Positions 19,759-31,747 of a stretch of 64,000 nt of DNA are shown in pieces. The stretch covers positions 1 to 64,000 of the forward strand of contig NZ_MRZN01000008.1 of the NCBI RefSeq assembly GCF_002614725.1, read 5' to 3'. Every line of letters begins with the position of its first letter. Position 1 is the first letter of the stretch. Below the pieces are notes generated by a model. It ran no database searches. It was given only the letters and a program-made list of their open reading frames with translations, and was not told the origin of the DNA. The translations under genes were made by a program, and so were the position numbers. The DNA comes from Staphylococcus edaphicus. GTDB lineage: Bacteria; Bacillota; Bacilli; Staphylococcales; Staphylococcaceae.

Positions 19759-20733
19759 ATGAGTGATAATATAGTTACAATATACGGAGAAGTGCCTGAA
19801 CTTATTGAGAAAAAGTCAGCAGAAATAATTGACAAATACTTGAAAGCACCTAAAGATGATTTTAATTTTGTTAAATACAATTTATATGAAAGTGACTTAT
19901 CACCAATAATCGAAGAGACATTAACAATGCCCTTTTTTTCTGATAAAAAAGTAGTACTTGTTCAAAATGCTTACTTGTTCACTGGCGAAAAAGCACCAAA
20001 AGATTTAAATCATAATATTGAGCAACTTATTGAATTTATAGAAAAATATGATGGGGAGTCCTTAATTATTTTCGAAGTGTATCATAGTAAATTAGATGAG
20101 CGTAAAAAATTGGTAAAAATATTAAAAAAGAATGCTCAAATTAAAAAAATAGAGCAAATGTCAGAGGAAGACATTAAGCTATGGATAAAAAATACGCTCC
20201 ATGAAAATTTTAAAGATATTAAACAAGATGCACTTGAATTATTTTTAGAACTTACTGGTGTTAATTTTAATATAGTCAAGCAAGAACTTGAAAAATTAAT
20301 TCTCTTTTTAGGTGATCGACCTACCATTAACAAACATGACGTTCATCAAATAGTTAATAGAAGTTTAGAGCAAAATGTTTTTCTACTAACAGATTTTATT
20401 CAGAAAAATAATAAGACAAAAGCTATTCAATTAGTAAAAGATTTGATTGCAATGAAAGAGGAACCTATTAAATTACTTGCGTTAATTACAAGTAATTATC
20501 GACTTTTTTATCAAGCTAAAATTTTAAGTCAAAAGGGATATAGTGGCCAACAAATTGCTAAAACAATAAACGTTCATCCATATAGGGTGAAATTAGCGCT
20601 TAACCAAGCAAGAAATTATCAACTTGAAAGTTTACTTAACATTATAGATTCGTGTGCGGAAACTGACTATAAATTAAAATCTTCATACATGGATAAACAT
20701 CTCATTTTAGAATTATTTATTTTGTCGCTATAA
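19759..20733 (+). CDS. holA: DNA polymerase III subunit delta
   Basis: HolA is the clamp-loader subunit that opens the beta clamp. The 324-aa protein has the N-terminal segment VTIYGE-PELIEKK and the helical C-terminal collar domain. An upstream in-frame ATG at 19729 exists, but GAAAGGG stands 8 bases before the ATG at 19759, so I choose the latter. The gene lies after comEC and runs towards minus-strand rpsT, with a shared hairpin between them. Confidence 0.92.
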   Translation: MSDNIVTIYGEVPELIEKKSAEIIDKYLKAPKDDFNFVKYNLYESDLSPIIEETLTMPFFSDKKVVLVQNAYLFTGEKAPKDLNHNIEQLIEFIEKYDGESLIIFEVYHSKLDERKKLVKILKKNAQIKKIEQMSEEDIKLWIKNTLHENFKDIKQDALELFLELTGVNFNIVKQELEKLILFLGDRPTINKHDVHQIVNRSLEQNVFLLTDFIQKNNKTKAIQLVKDLIAMKEEPIKLLALITSNYRLFYQAKILSQKGYSGQQIAKTINVHPYRVKLALNQARNYQLESLLNIIDSCAETDYKLKSSYMDKHLILELFILSL

Positions 20734-20821
20734 TACCATCAATGTTAAACAATGTGTTGATAAGTGGGGGGGATTTGCATCATACGCTTTGATACCATAT
20801 TACAGATAAAAAAGTATAAAA

Positions 20822-20847
20822 AAAGTTCAAGCAATTGCTTGAACTTT
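20822..20847. terminator. Bidirectional terminator between holA and rpsT
   Basis: A perfect 26-bp palindrome (AAAGTTCAAGCAA and its complement) separates the converging genes. On the minus strand it is followed by a run of T, so it ends rpsT; on the plus side the following AATATTATTT is weaker. Confidence 0.88.
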
Positions 20848-20851
20848 AATA

Positions 20852-21103
20852 TTATTTAGCAGCAGTCATTAATGATGACTTAATACGAGCAGCTTTGTTA
20901 TCGTGGATTAAGTTGCGTTGCGCAGCTTTATCTACTTTTTTTAAAGCAAAGCTCAATAAGTCAGCTTTGTTATCAGCATTTGATTCAATAGCTGTATGAG
21001 CTCTTTTAACTGCTGTACGCATTTCATTTTTTTGAGAAATATTACGTTCTTCAGCAGTACGTGTTGTATTAACACGTTTGATTGCAGATTTGATGTTTGG
21101 CAT
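20852..21103 (-). CDS. rpsT: 30S ribosomal protein S20
   Basis: S20 binds 16S rRNA in the 30S body. The 83-aa product (MPNIKSAIKRVNTTR...) is rich in Lys/Ala and all-helical as expected. The start is the ATG at 21103, eight bases after AGGAGG; a GTG further upstream lies within the ribosome site. It is transcribed alone against the direction of its neighbours, as in other staphylococci. Confidence 0.97.
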   Translation of the reverse strand: MPNIKSAIKRVNTTRTAEERNISQKNEMRTAVKRAHTAIESNADNKADLLSFALKKVDKAAQRNLIHDNKAARIKSSLMTAAK

Positions 21104-21163
21104 GTGTGTCACCTCCTAAAAGTGATCTTCGCTATCAAAATTAATTTGATTACAACAAGAAAT

Positions 21164-21192
21164 ATTTTATCAAAACAAGAAGCTTTCTGCAA
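21164..21192 (-). promoter_or_regulatory. Promoter of rpsT (minus strand)
   Basis: On the minus strand TTGCAG (21192-21187) and TAAAAT (21169-21164) are separated by 17 bases, a good SigA-type promoter about 60 bases before the rpsT start. The rest of the gap 21193-21425 must hold the lepA promoter, which I cannot place with confidence. Confidence 0.6.
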
Positions 21193-21425
21193 TCATTTAT
21201 TTATGTGCAGCGCGTAAATAAAATATAAATGATACAATATTGTGTGGAGAAATTGATTATTTACTTATTAAACTCTAGCAATAAGAGTAAATTAAAAATT
21301 TGAAATATTACTTTATCGAAGATGAATGTTTTGCAAGTTTGCAATTAACTTGTAAAAACGTTATTATATCAAAGAATGTCATACATATAAACGGGCTAGA
21401 ATTATGAAAGTGAGAAGGATAATAC

Positions 21426-23249
21426 ATGGATAAACAAGATCGTTATAATCGACGCAAAAATATAAGAAACTTTTCTATTATCGCACATATAGACCACGGC
21501 AAATCTACATTAGCTGATAGAATATTAGAAAATACTAAATCAGTTGAAACAAGAGATATGCAATCACAATTGTTAGATTCTATGGATTTAGAAAGAGAAC
21601 GTGGTATTACAATAAAATTAAATGCAGTACGATTAAAGTATGAAGCAAAAGATGGAGAAACTTATACATTCCATTTAATTGATACACCTGGACACGTAGA
21701 TTTTACATATGAAGTGTCTAGGTCACTTGCAGCATGTGAAGGTGCGATTTTAGTAGTAGATGCAGCACAAGGAATTGAAGCGCAGACTCTAGCTAATGTT
21801 TATTTAGCACTTGATAATGATTTAGAACTTTTACCAGTTATCAATAAAATCGATTTACCTGCAGCTGAGCCAGAACGTGTGAAACAAGAATTAGAAGATG
21901 TGATTGGACTTGATAAAGAAGATGTCGTTCTTGCTAGTGCGAAATCAAATATTGGTATAGAAGATATCTTAGAAAAAATTGTCGAAGTCGTACCGCCGCC
22001 AGAAGGTGACCCAGAAGCACCATTAAAAGCATTGATTTTCGATTCCGAATATGACCCATATAGAGGTGTCATTTCTTCTATACGTGTCATGGAAGGTATA
22101 GTTAAAGCAGGAGATCGCATAAAAATGATGGCTACTGGCAAAGAGTTTGAAGTAACTGAAGTAGGAATCAATACGCCAAAACAGTTATCTGTTGAAGAAC
22201 TTACTGTTGGCGATGTAGGTTATATTATTGCTAATATTAAAAATGTTGATGATTCTCGTGTAGGTGATACAATCACACATGCAGAAAGACCAGCCGAAGA
22301 AGCACTGCAAGGTTATAAAAAAATGAACCCAATGGTATTTTGCGGATTATTCCCAATAGATAATAAAGATTATAATGATTTGAGAGAAGCCTTAGAAAAG
22401 CTTCAATTAAATGATGCCTCTTTAGAGTTCGAGCCTGAATCTTCACAAGCGCTAGGATTTGGTTATCGTACTGGTTTCTTAGGTATGTTACATATGGAAA
22501 TAATTCAAGAACGAATTGAACGTGAATTTGGTATTGAATTAATTGCAACAGCACCATCTGTAATTTATCAATGTATTTTAAAAACCGGTGAAGAAGTATC
22601 CGTTGATAATCCTGCTAATATGCCGGATCGTGATAAAATAGAAACAATTTATGAACCATTTGTTAGAGCTACAATGATGGTTCCAAATGATTATGTTGGC
22701 GCAGTAATGGAATTGTGTCAGCGTAAACGTGGTCAATTTATAAATATGGAGTATATGGATGATATTAGAGTGAATATTATTTATGAAATTCCCTTGTCAG
22801 AAGTAGTATTTGACTTCTTTGACCAACTAAAATCCAATACCAAAGGTTATGCTTCTTTTGATTATGAATTTATTGATAATAAAGAAAGTGATCTAGTTAA
22901 AATGGATATTTTACTAAATGCCGAAAAAGTCGATGCTTTAAGCTTTATTGTTCATAAAGAGTTTGCTTATGAACGTGGTAAAGTGCTAGTTGATAAATTG
23001 AAAACATTGATTCCAAGACAGCAATTTGAAGTTCCAGTGCAAGCAGCTGTAGGACAAAAAATTGTTGCAAGAACTAATATTAAATCTATGGGTAAAAATG
23101 TACTTTCTAAATGTTATGGTGGAGATATTACTCGTAAGCGAAAATTATTAGAAAAACAAAAGGCTGGTAAAGCCAAGATGAAAGCTGTTGGTAATGTAGA
23201 AATACCACAAGATGCTTTCCTTGCTGTACTAAAAATGGATGAAGATTAA
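21426..23249 (+). CDS. lepA: Elongation factor 4 (LepA)
   Basis: LepA is a translational GTPase that affects initiation and can back-translocate ribosomes under stress. The 607-aa protein has the G domain ([10 protein letters not shown] near residue 20, [14 protein letters not shown]), EF-G-like domains and the LepA-specific C-terminal domain starting around residue 490. The ATG follows GAGAAGGA. It is probably co-transcribed with hemW only if the terminator-like hairpin between them is leaky. Confidence 0.97.
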   Translation: MDKQDRYNRRKNIRNFSIIAHIDHGKSTLADRILENTKSVETRDMQSQLLDSMDLERERGITIKLNAVRLKYEAKDGETYTFHLIDTPGHVDFTYEVSRSLAACEGAILVVDAAQGIEAQTLANVYLALDNDLELLPVINKIDLPAAEPERVKQELEDVIGLDKEDVVLASAKSNIGIEDILEKIVEVVPPPEGDPEAPLKALIFDSEYDPYRGVISSIRVMEGIVKAGDRIKMMATGKEFEVTEVGINTPKQLSVEELTVGDVGYIIANIKNVDDSRVGDTITHAERPAEEALQGYKKMNPMVFCGLFPIDNKDYNDLREALEKLQLNDASLEFEPESSQALGFGYRTGFLGMLHMEIIQERIEREFGIELIATAPSVIYQCILKTGEEVSVDNPANMPDRDKIETIYEPFVRATMMVPNDYVGAVMELCQRKRGQFINMEYMDDIRVNIIYEIPLSEVVFDFFDQLKSNTKGYASFDYEFIDNKESDLVKMDILLNAEKVDALSFIVHKEFAYERGKVLVDKLKTLIPRQQFEVPVQAAVGQKIVARTNIKSMGKNVLSKCYGGDITRKRKLLEKQKAGKAKMKAVGNVEIPQDAFLAVLKMDED

Positions 23250-23262
23250 TATAATTTATAAA

Positions 23263-23303
23263 TTGGGGCCTTAAATCCAAAAGATTTATGGCCCAGTTTT
23301 TAT
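23263..23303 (+). terminator. Terminator after lepA
   Basis: GGGCC-TTAAATC pairs with GATTTAT-GGCCC around CAAAA, followed by TTTTTA. It lies 14 bases after the lepA stop. Confidence 0.8.
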
Positions 23304-23343
23304 GATAAATCAAGTTTCATAATGAAAGTGGGTGAGCCACAAT

Positions 23344-24468
23344 ATGGAAGTGAAAAGTGCTTATATACATATTCCTTTTTGTGTAAGAATATGTACGTAT
23401 TGTGATTTCAATAAATATTTTATTCAAAACCAACCGGTAGATGAATACTTAGACTGCTTAATAAAAGAAATGCAGGGCAGTAAGACTAAGGTGTTAGAAA
23501 CAGTTTTTGTTGGTGGAGGTACGCCAACGGCTCTTAGTTACGAACAACTGAAACGTTTACTAATTGCTATTACTAATATTTTTGAAATCAAGGGAGAATT
23601 TAGTTTTGAAGCAAACCCAGATGAATTAACATTGGAAAAAGTTCAATTGTTAAAAGACTTCGGAGTTAATAGATTATCAATGGGCGTTCAAACTTTTAAA
23701 CCGGAACTTTTGGAAATTCTAGGTAGAACACACAACACATCAGATATTTACCAAGCAGTGACAAATGCTAGAGAAGTAGGTATACCTTCTATAAGTCTAG
23801 ACTTGATGTATCACTTGCCAAAACAAACTATAGATGACTTTAAAGATAGTTTAGAGAAGGCGCTTGCTATGGATATTGATCATATATCGAGTTATGGTCT
23901 TATTCTAGAACCTAAAACTCAATTTTATAATATGTATAAAAAAGGAAAGTTAAAAATACCTAACGAAGATATTGGCGAGGAAATGTATGAGTATTTGCTA
24001 GAACGTATGCAACATTCTGAATTGCATCAATATGAAATTTCCAATTTTGGTAAAATAGGTCATGAATCAGAGCATAATAAAGTATATTGGAAAAATGAAG
24101 GCTATTATGGCTTTGGTGCAGGTGCAAGTGGTTACGTTGATGGTGAACGTTATAGTAATGTTAATCCGGTGAATCACTATATTAAAAAAATTAAGAATAA
24201 TGAGAGACCCCTATTAAATTCCACGCGACCAACGAAAGAAGAGCAAATGGAAGAAGAAATGTTCTTAGGATTAAGAATGAACCAGGGTGTTAATAAGTCT
24301 AGATTTAATGAAAAGTTTAATTTAGCTATTGAAACAGTATATGGTGAAACGATTGGTGATTTAATTCAAAGAGAGCTCATTGTCGATAAACAAGGATTTA
24401 TTTCAATGACAGAAAGAGGAAAGGTTATAGGAAATGTAGTGTTTGAGTCATTTTTATTAAATGTCTAA
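23344..24468 (+). CDS. hemW: HemW, heme chaperone of the radical SAM coproporphyrinogen family
   Basis: HemW-type proteins bind heme and an Fe-S cluster, often labelled coproporphyrinogen III oxidase-like. A CxxxCxxC radical SAM motif (C-VRI-C-TY-C) is at the N-terminus, then VGGGTPT and the GVQTF block. The true HemN oxidase has an extra cysteine after this motif; here the next residue is Asp-Phe, favouring HemW. I choose ATG 23344 (374 aa) behind GGGTGAG over the upstream GTG at 23332. Confidence 0.9.
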   Translation: MEVKSAYIHIPFCVRICTYCDFNKYFIQNQPVDEYLDCLIKEMQGSKTKVLETVFVGGGTPTALSYEQLKRLLIAITNIFEIKGEFSFEANPDELTLEKVQLLKDFGVNRLSMGVQTFKPELLEILGRTHNTSDIYQAVTNAREVGIPSISLDLMYHLPKQTIDDFKDSLEKALAMDIDHISSYGLILEPKTQFYNMYKKGKLKIPNEDIGEEMYEYLLERMQHSELHQYEISNFGKIGHESEHNKVYWKNEGYYGFGAGASGYVDGERYSNVNPVNHYIKKIKNNERPLLNSTRPTKEEQMEEEMFLGLRMNQGVNKSRFNEKFNLAIETVYGETIGDLIQRELIVDKQGFISMTERGKVIGNVVFESFLLNV

Positions 24469-24495
24469 ATTTTTATTAAAAACCAAAGCTTTAAC

Positions 24496-24512
24496 ATTGA
24501 CTTACTTTGACC
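24496..24512 (+). promoter_or_regulatory. CtsR-type heptad box before hrcA
   Basis: ATTGACT-TAC-TTTGACC reads as GGTCAAA-GTA-AGTCAAT on the other strand, close to the CtsR consensus of two (A/G)GTCAAA heptads with a 3-base spacer. It covers the likely -35 hexamer (TTGACT). CtsR with HrcA control of dnaK is known in S. aureus. Confidence 0.7.
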
Positions 24513-24529
24513 AATTTGATAAATTATAA

Positions 24530-24556
24530 TTAGCACTTGAAACAAAGGAGTGCTAA
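24530..24556 (+). promoter_or_regulatory. CIRCE operator (HrcA binding site)
   Basis: TTAGCACTT, nine bases, then GAGTGCTAA: the CIRCE inverted repeat with one mismatch to the consensus. It lies 12 bases before hrcA, downstream of the promoter, so HrcA represses its own operon here. Confidence 0.95.
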
Positions 24557-24568
24557 TGAGGTGAAAAC

Positions 24569-25549
24569 ATGATTAGTGATAGACAATTAAGCATATTAAA
24601 TGCAATTGTTGAAGATTATGTTGATTTAGGTCAGCCAATTGGTTCCAAAACACTGATTGAACGACACAAATTAAATGTTAGCCCTGCTACTATTAGAAAT
24701 GAGATGAAACAATTAGAAGATCTCGAACTAATAGAAAAAACACATACTTCATCCGGAAGATTCCCATCAGAATTAGGAATCAGATATTATGTGAATCGAT
24801 TATTAAAAGAAACATCTCATCAACAACAAACTAAAATGCAGCGTTTAAAAGATTTATTAATTGAAAATCATTATGACATTTCATCTACATTGAGTGATTT
24901 TGCTAATGAACTTTCGATTGCATCGCAATATACAACGCTGGTAATGCGTCCGGATCATAAAAAAGACATAATCAATAATATCCATTTGATTAGAGCTAAT
25001 GCTTATTTGGTTATTATGGTGGTTGTATTTTCATCGGGTCATGTTGAACATTTACATCTAGCATCTAAAGTTCCATTGCCCAATGAGGAACTAACCAAAA
25101 TTTCCAATTTTGTAACTGCTAAATATAATGAATGGAACAACCATCATTTTGAAAATGAATTAAATGCTTTCGTAAAATCTGAAATAGAAAAAGATTTTAT
25201 TAAAGAAATGATGAATATGATTGATGTACATTTTGATGATCAAAGTAATGGCATTTTTATGGGCGGAAAGGTTAAACTCATAGATGCGTTGAATGAATCA
25301 AACGTATCATCTATTCAACCGATTCTACAATATCTAGAGTCGAACAAAATCACACAGCTACTTGATGAAATGTCTAATTCATCGATTAATGTAAGAATTG
25401 GTCATGAAATAGAATCAAGTTTGAGTGATATTTCTATCGTAACAAGTGAATATCACATTGACGATAGACTTAAAGGTCAAATTGCGGTTATCGGACCAAC
25501 GGCAATGAATTATCAGAACGTAATACGATTACTGAATACGATTTGGTAA
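24569..25549 (+). CDS. hrcA: Heat-inducible transcription repressor HrcA
   Basis: HrcA (326 aa) represses the dnaK and groE operons by binding CIRCE, with GroEL assisting its folding. An N-terminal winged helix ([22 protein letters not shown]) contains the recognition helix near residues 36-60, followed by the GAF-like and dimerisation domains. The start ATG is behind GAGGTG. It heads the operon hrcA-grpE-dnaK-dnaJ. Confidence 0.96.
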   Translation: MISDRQLSILNAIVEDYVDLGQPIGSKTLIERHKLNVSPATIRNEMKQLEDLELIEKTHTSSGRFPSELGIRYYVNRLLKETSHQQQTKMQRLKDLLIENHYDISSTLSDFANELSIASQYTTLVMRPDHKKDIINNIHLIRANAYLVIMVVVFSSGHVEHLHLASKVPLPNEELTKISNFVTAKYNEWNNHHFENELNAFVKSEIEKDFIKEMMNMIDVHFDDQSNGIFMGGKVKLIDALNESNVSSIQPILQYLESNKITQLLDEMSNSSINVRIGHEIESSLSDISIVTSEYHIDDRLKGQIAVIGPTAMNYQNVIRLLNTIW

Positions 25550-25575
25550 TTAAGAATTGTACTGGAGGGCAGAAT

Positions 25576-26187
25576 ATGACAGAACGAAATGAATCAGTTT
25601 TTGATCAGAACGAAGAAGTTAATGACGAAACTTCACAAAGCGATTCAGTTGAAAATACTGATGAAACTATAGAAACATCACAAGATAATCTGCAGGATGA
25701 CGATTCGCAAGAGATTACAGAAGACGTAGATCCTAAAGATGAAGAAATTCAACAATTAAAAAATGATGTTAAAGAAAATGAAGAAAAATATTTGAGATTA
25801 TATGCTGAATTTGAAAACTATAAGCGTAGAATCCAAAAAGAAAACCAAATAATGAAAGAATATAAAGCACAAGATGTATTAAATGATATCTTACCTACAA
25901 TAGATAACATAGAGCGTGCTTTAGAAATTGAAGGTGAAGATGAACAATTTAAATCACTTAAAAAAGGTGTAGAAATGGTTCATGAAAGTTTATTAAATGC
26001 CTTAAGAAATAACGGTTTAGAAAAAATTGATACTGAAGGTCAACAATTTGATCCAAATGTGCATCAAGCAGTAGTTCAAGATGATAATCCTGATTTTGAG
26101 TCAGGCCAAATTACGCAAGAACTACAAAGTGGATACAAGTTGAAAGAAAGAGTTTTAAGACCTTCAATGGTTAAAGTAAATCAATAA
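25576..26187 (+). CDS. grpE: Nucleotide exchange factor GrpE
   Basis: GrpE releases ADP from DnaK. An acidic disordered N-terminus (residues 1-60, rich in Asp/Glu/Thr) leads to a long coiled coil ([21 protein letters not shown] region) and a C-terminal beta domain. An in-frame TTG-type start at 25543 overlaps hrcA; the ATG at 25576, six bases after GGAGGG, is better, giving 203 aa. Confidence 0.96.
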   Translation: MTERNESVFDQNEEVNDETSQSDSVENTDETIETSQDNLQDDDSQEITEDVDPKDEEIQQLKNDVKENEEKYLRLYAEFENYKRRIQKENQIMKEYKAQDVLNDILPTIDNIERALEIEGEDEQFKSLKKGVEMVHESLLNALRNNGLEKIDTEGQQFDPNVHQAVVQDDNPDFESGQITQELQSGYKLKERVLRPSMVKVNQ

Positions 26188-26202
26188 TTCGTTTATTGTT
26201 GA

Positions 26203-28086
<1,884 letters not shown>

Positions 28087-28150
28087 GTGAAGTCATTGAC
28101 TAATTAATTGTTTTCAACAGAAATATATGACACAATTGCTTAGCCAAATT

Positions 28151-28190
28151 AAGTCAAAGTCAATTGAACATTGGCTTTGACTTTTTCCTT
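28151..28190 (+). terminator. Hairpin between dnaK and dnaJ
   Basis: AAGTCAAAG (28151-28159) pairs with CTTTGACTT (28175-28183) with additional inner pairs; a T-rich run follows. It would end part of the transcripts after dnaK, lowering dnaJ relative to dnaK. Confidence 0.75.
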
Positions 28191-28231
28191 TTTTATAAAG
28201 ATTTAATAAAACCGTAAAAGGAGAGATAAAA

Positions 28232-29368
28232 GTGGCCAAAAGAGATTATTATGAAGTCTTAGGTGTAAGCAAAAGCGCTTCTAAAGATGAAATTAAAAAG
28301 GCTTATCGTAAATTATCAAAGAAATACCATCCAGATATTAATAAAGAAGAAGGTGCTGATGAGAAGTTTAAAGAAATCTCAGAGGCATATGAAATTTTAA
28401 GTGATGACAATAAACGTGCAAATTATGACCAATTTGGTCACGACGGACCACAAGGTGGTTTTGGTGGCCAAGGATTTGGCGGTCAAGACTTTAGTGGATT
28501 CGGCGGTGGCGGTTTCGAAGATATTTTCAGTTCATTCTTCGGAGGCGGTCGACAACAGCGTGATCCAAATGCACCAAGAAAAGGTGACGATTTACAATAC
28601 ACAATGACTGTCACATTCGATGAAGCAGTTTTTGGTAGTGAAAAAGAAATTTCAATTCGTAAAGATGTCGCTTGTCATACGTGTGATGGTGAAGGTGCTA
28701 AACCTGGTACAAAGAAAAAAACATGTCATTACTGTAGTGGTTCAGGCCATGTTTCTGTTGAACAAAATACCATCCTTGGTAGAGTTAGAACAGAAAAAGT
28801 TTGTCCAGTATGTAGTGGTTCAGGTCAAGAATTTGAAGAACCATGCCCAACATGTCACGGTAAAGGCACTGAAAATAAAAATGTTAAAATTAGTGTAACA
28901 ATTCCTGAAGGTGTAGATAATGAGCAACAAATCAGATTAGCTGGTGAAGGTGCACCTGGTGAAAATGGTGGACCTCAAGGTGATTTATACATTGTATTTA
29001 GAGTTAAACCATCAGAGAAATTCGAAAGAGATGGTGATGATATTTATTATTCTCTAGATATTAGCATCGCTCAGGCTACATTAGGTGATGAGGTTAAAGT
29101 TCCAACATTAAGTGGCAGTGTTATGTTGACGATACCTGCGGGTACTCAAACTGAAAAACAATTCCGCCTAAAAGAAAAAGGAATAAAAAATGTTCACGGT
29201 TATGGTTATGGCGATTTATTTATTAATATTAATGTCGTAACACCTACAAAAATCAGTGAGCGCCAAAAAGAATTACTTAGAGAATTTGCGGAAATTGATG
29301 GTGAGGAAATTTCAGAGCAACCGTCAAATTTTAGAGATAAAGCTAAAAGATTCTTCAAAGGAGAATAA
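28232..29368 (+). CDS. dnaJ: Co-chaperone DnaJ (Hsp40)
   Basis: DnaJ (378 aa) stimulates DnaK's ATPase and binds unfolded protein. The J domain (residues 1-66) carries HPD in [10 protein letters not shown] Gly/Phe-rich linker (residues 70-115), four CxxCxGxG-type zinc repeats (about residues 145-215) and a C-terminal substrate domain follow, so it is a class I DnaJ. It starts with GTG behind AAAGGAGAG. Three bases separate it from prmA. Confidence 0.97.
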   Translation: MAKRDYYEVLGVSKSASKDEIKKAYRKLSKKYHPDINKEEGADEKFKEISEAYEILSDDNKRANYDQFGHDGPQGGFGGQGFGGQDFSGFGGGGFEDIFSSFFGGGRQQRDPNAPRKGDDLQYTMTVTFDEAVFGSEKEISIRKDVACHTCDGEGAKPGTKKKTCHYCSGSGHVSVEQNTILGRVRTEKVCPVCSGSGQEFEEPCPTCHGKGTENKNVKISVTIPEGVDNEQQIRLAGEGAPGENGGPQGDLYIVFRVKPSEKFERDGDDIYYSLDISIAQATLGDEVKVPTLSGSVMLTIPAGTQTEKQFRLKEKGIKNVHGYGYGDLFININVVTPTKISERQKELLREFAEIDGEEISEQPSNFRDKAKRFFKGE

Positions 29369-29371
29369 CCT

Positions 29372-30310
29372 ATGAACTGGACTGAAGTTGCAATCGTTGC
29401 TAACCATGAGGTGTCACCCATAATTTCCAATATACTTGAAAATTATGGCTCAAATGGTGTTGTTATAGAAGATTCACAAGATTTAACGCGTACCTTTGAA
29501 GATAAGTATGGTGAAATATATGCTTTAAATGCAGATGATTACCCAGCTCAAGGTGTTAGAATTAAAGCATACTTTAATGAAATTATATATACAGAAGCTT
29601 TTAAACAAAGATTAGTAGAATCTATAAGAAGAATTGATAATCTTGACCTTAAGGCATTTAGCTATGAGGAGCAAATCATTAGAGAACAAGATTGGGAGAA
29701 TGAATGGAAACATTATTTTCATCCTTTCCGGGCTTCTGAAAGATTTACTATTGTACCGAGTTGGGAAACATACCAACGAGTAGACGACGCTGAATTATGT
29801 ATTGAGCTTGATCCGGGTATGGCATTTGGGACAGGTGATCATCCGACAACTGGTATGTGTCTAAAAGCAATTGAAGTATTTGTGAAGTCTAGCGATTCAG
29901 TTATAGATGTTGGTACAGGTTCAGGTATACTTAGTATTGCAGCATACTTATTAGGTGTTAAACGTATAAAAGCACTTGATGTAGATGAAATGGCTGTAAG
30001 GGTGGCTAAAGAAAATTTCCAAAAAAATAACTGTGAAAATGCTATTGAAGCAGTTCCTGGTAATTTATTGAAAGAAGAAACTGAAAAGTTTGATGTTGTC
30101 ATCGCTAATATTTTAGCTCATATTATTGAAGAAATGATTGAGGATGCTTATAATACACTTAATGAAGGCGGTTATTTTATAACTTCAGGTATTATAGAAG
30201 AAAAACATGAGGCTATTGTTGACCATATGGAACACAGTGGTTTTAAAATTGTCGCTATCAATCATGACAATAGTTGGGTTTGTGTTGTCGGACAGAAAGT
30301 GAGCGATTGA
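29372..30310 (+). CDS. prmA: Ribosomal protein L11 methyltransferase
   Basis: PrmA trimethylates ribosomal protein L11. The 312-aa protein has the [15 protein letters not shown] block of PrmA near residues 149-164 and SAM motif I ([15 protein letters not shown]) near residue 178. NILAHII lies at the post-I region. It sits in the dnaJ-prmA-rsmE order normal for Bacilli and abuts rsmE with a one-base gap. Confidence 0.96.
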   Translation: MNWTEVAIVANHEVSPIISNILENYGSNGVVIEDSQDLTRTFEDKYGEIYALNADDYPAQGVRIKAYFNEIIYTEAFKQRLVESIRRIDNLDLKAFSYEEQIIREQDWENEWKHYFHPFRASERFTIVPSWETYQRVDDAELCIELDPGMAFGTGDHPTTGMCLKAIEVFVKSSDSVIDVGTGSGILSIAAYLLGVKRIKALDVDEMAVRVAKENFQKNNCENAIEAVPGNLLKEETEKFDVVIANILAHIIEEMIEDAYNTLNEGGYFITSGIIEEKHEAIVDHMEHSGFKIVAINHDNSWVCVVGQKVSD

Positions 30311-30311
30311 C

Positions 30312-31064
30312 ATGCAAAGATATTTTATCAATCAAAACGCTGATATAAATCAGCGTTTTTGTATAAACGATGAAGGTGATATTCATCATATTTCAAATGT
30401 AATGAGGCTTCAAATAGATGACTATATTATTATTACATTTGCAGATCACTATGTTTATAAATGTAAAATTGTTAATATTACTTCTTCTAAAGTAACAGTT
30501 ACTTTAGAAGAACGTATAAATATTGATACTGAATTACCTCAAAATATAACTATTTGTAGCGGCTTGATCAAAGCAGACAAATATGAATGGATGCTACAAA
30601 AGGCAACTGAATTAGGTGCAAGTGCCTTTATTGCTGTAGGTATGAAACGCTCAGTAGTAAAACTTACTGCAAATAAAATTGCAAAGAAAATAGAACGTTG
30701 GCAAAAAATCATCAAAGAAGCAGCCGAACAAAGTTATAGATTAGTAATACCGAATATTAATTATCAAGCATCTTTAAATGAAGTTTTTCAACAAGTTGCT
30801 GCCTATGATTATATTTTAATAGCATATGAAGATGCCGCTAAACAAGGTGAAGTTAGTAACTTTAAAAAAGTAATAAAACAATTTCAACATAATGACCGTA
30901 TTTTAGTAATTTTTGGACCTGAGGGTGGATTAGCAGAAGAAGAATTAGCATTATTTAACGAACATGCGTACAATGTAGGTCTTGGTCCAAGAATATTAAG
31001 AGCCGAAACCGCGCCGTTGTATGTATTAAGTGCCATCAGCTACGAAAAAGATTTATTAAGCTAA
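30312..31064 (+). CDS. rsmE: 16S rRNA m3U1498 methyltransferase RsmE
   Basis: RsmE is a SPOUT-class methyltransferase acting on 16S rRNA U1498. The 250-aa protein has an N-terminal PUA-like domain and a C-terminal knotted domain with IFGPEGGLAEEELALF and LGPRILRAETAPLYVLSA. It is the last gene of the heat-shock unit in this window; the mtaB gene usually found next in Bacilli is missing. Confidence 0.95.
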   Translation: MQRYFINQNADINQRFCINDEGDIHHISNVMRLQIDDYIIITFADHYVYKCKIVNITSSKVTVTLEERINIDTELPQNITICSGLIKADKYEWMLQKATELGASAFIAVGMKRSVVKLTANKIAKKIERWQKIIKEAAEQSYRLVIPNINYQASLNEVFQQVAAYDYILIAYEDAAKQGEVSNFKKVIKQFQHNDRILVIFGPEGGLAEEELALFNEHAYNVGLGPRILRAETAPLYVLSAISYEKDLLS

Positions 31065-31204
31065 ATTGACGAATGCATTATATTAAAATACTTTTTTCAA
31101 ATGTATTCATATTATTATTGTTTGTCTAAATGAATATCGTCAGAATTGATATAACAATGTATTTATTGAAATGATGGAAAATCAAAAAATGTGAATTTTA
31201 GTAA

Positions 31205-31233
31205 TTGACCACATTAATTAGATATATTATACT
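31205..31233 (+). promoter_or_regulatory. SigA-type promoter of rpsU
   Basis: TTGACC (31205-31210), 17 bases, TATACT (31228-31233). It stands about 65 bases before rpsU and is the best SigA match in this gap. The rest of 31065-31303 is AT-rich without recognisable coding sequence. Confidence 0.75.
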
Positions 31234-31303
31234 AGTTTATACATGGTTAATACTATGTATTGATAATAAAGTTTCGTTGATATTTGGAGGGAGGGAAATA
31301 CAC

Positions 31304-31480
31304 ATGTCTAAAACAGTAGTCAAAAAGAACGAATCACTTGAAGATGCGTTACGTCGTTTCAAACGTACAGTTTCTAAAAGCGGTACTATTCAAGAAGTAC
31401 GTAAACGTGAGTTTTACGAAAAACCAAGCGTTAAGCGTAAAAAGAAATCAGAAGCTGCACGTAAACGTAAATTCAAATAA
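31304..31480 (+). CDS. rpsU: 30S ribosomal protein S21
   Basis: S21 is a small basic protein of the 30S platform. The product is 58 aa ([20 protein letters not shown]...) with the very basic C-terminus typical of the family. The open frame extends upstream, but the ATG at 31304 follows a strong GGAGGGAGGG and gives the family length. A terminator follows, so it is probably monocistronic. Confidence 0.97.
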   Translation: MSKTVVKKNESLEDALRRFKRTVSKSGTIQEVRKREFYEKPSVKRKKKSEAARKRKFK

Positions 31481-31528
31481 TTAATAGTTTCGTTGACTCC
31501 CTCAACACCAACATTAATTATAAACCAT

Positions 31529-31570
31529 AATAGCCTTAGTTGTAGTATACAGCTAAGGCTATTATTATGA
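31529..31570 (+). terminator. Terminator after rpsU
   Basis: AATAGCCTTAG (31529-31539) pairs with CTAAGGCTATT (31553-31563), followed by ATTATT. The gap 31571-31747 ends in the promoter and ribosome site of the NfeD gene. Confidence 0.82.
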
Positions 31571-31747
31571 AAAAATTTAAATTACATTTTTAACCTCAAT
31601 ATATAAGTAAACAATATTTATTTATATTAGTTGTGGAATCAAAAGATAAAAATGAAAATTTATTTAAAGATAATGGGATTTTATTGTGTAAACGGTATAA
31701 TCACAGATTAGTTTCATGTATAATCAAGGTGAGAGCGAGGTGATAGA

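Noticed and set aside
20996-21217. Plus-strand frame antisense to rpsT
   Set aside because: Cys/Phe-rich translation typical of the reverse of a basic ribosomal gene; no homology recognised.
21800-22171. Minus-strand 123-aa open frame inside lepA
   Set aside because: It is antisense to the conserved lepA frame, has no ribosome site and a Ser/Ile-rich shadow composition.
28151-28185. Second CtsR operator in the dnaK-dnaJ gap
   Set aside because: Only one AGTCAAA heptad is followed by an overlapping partial copy at the wrong spacing, and the sequence is explained by the hairpin arms.
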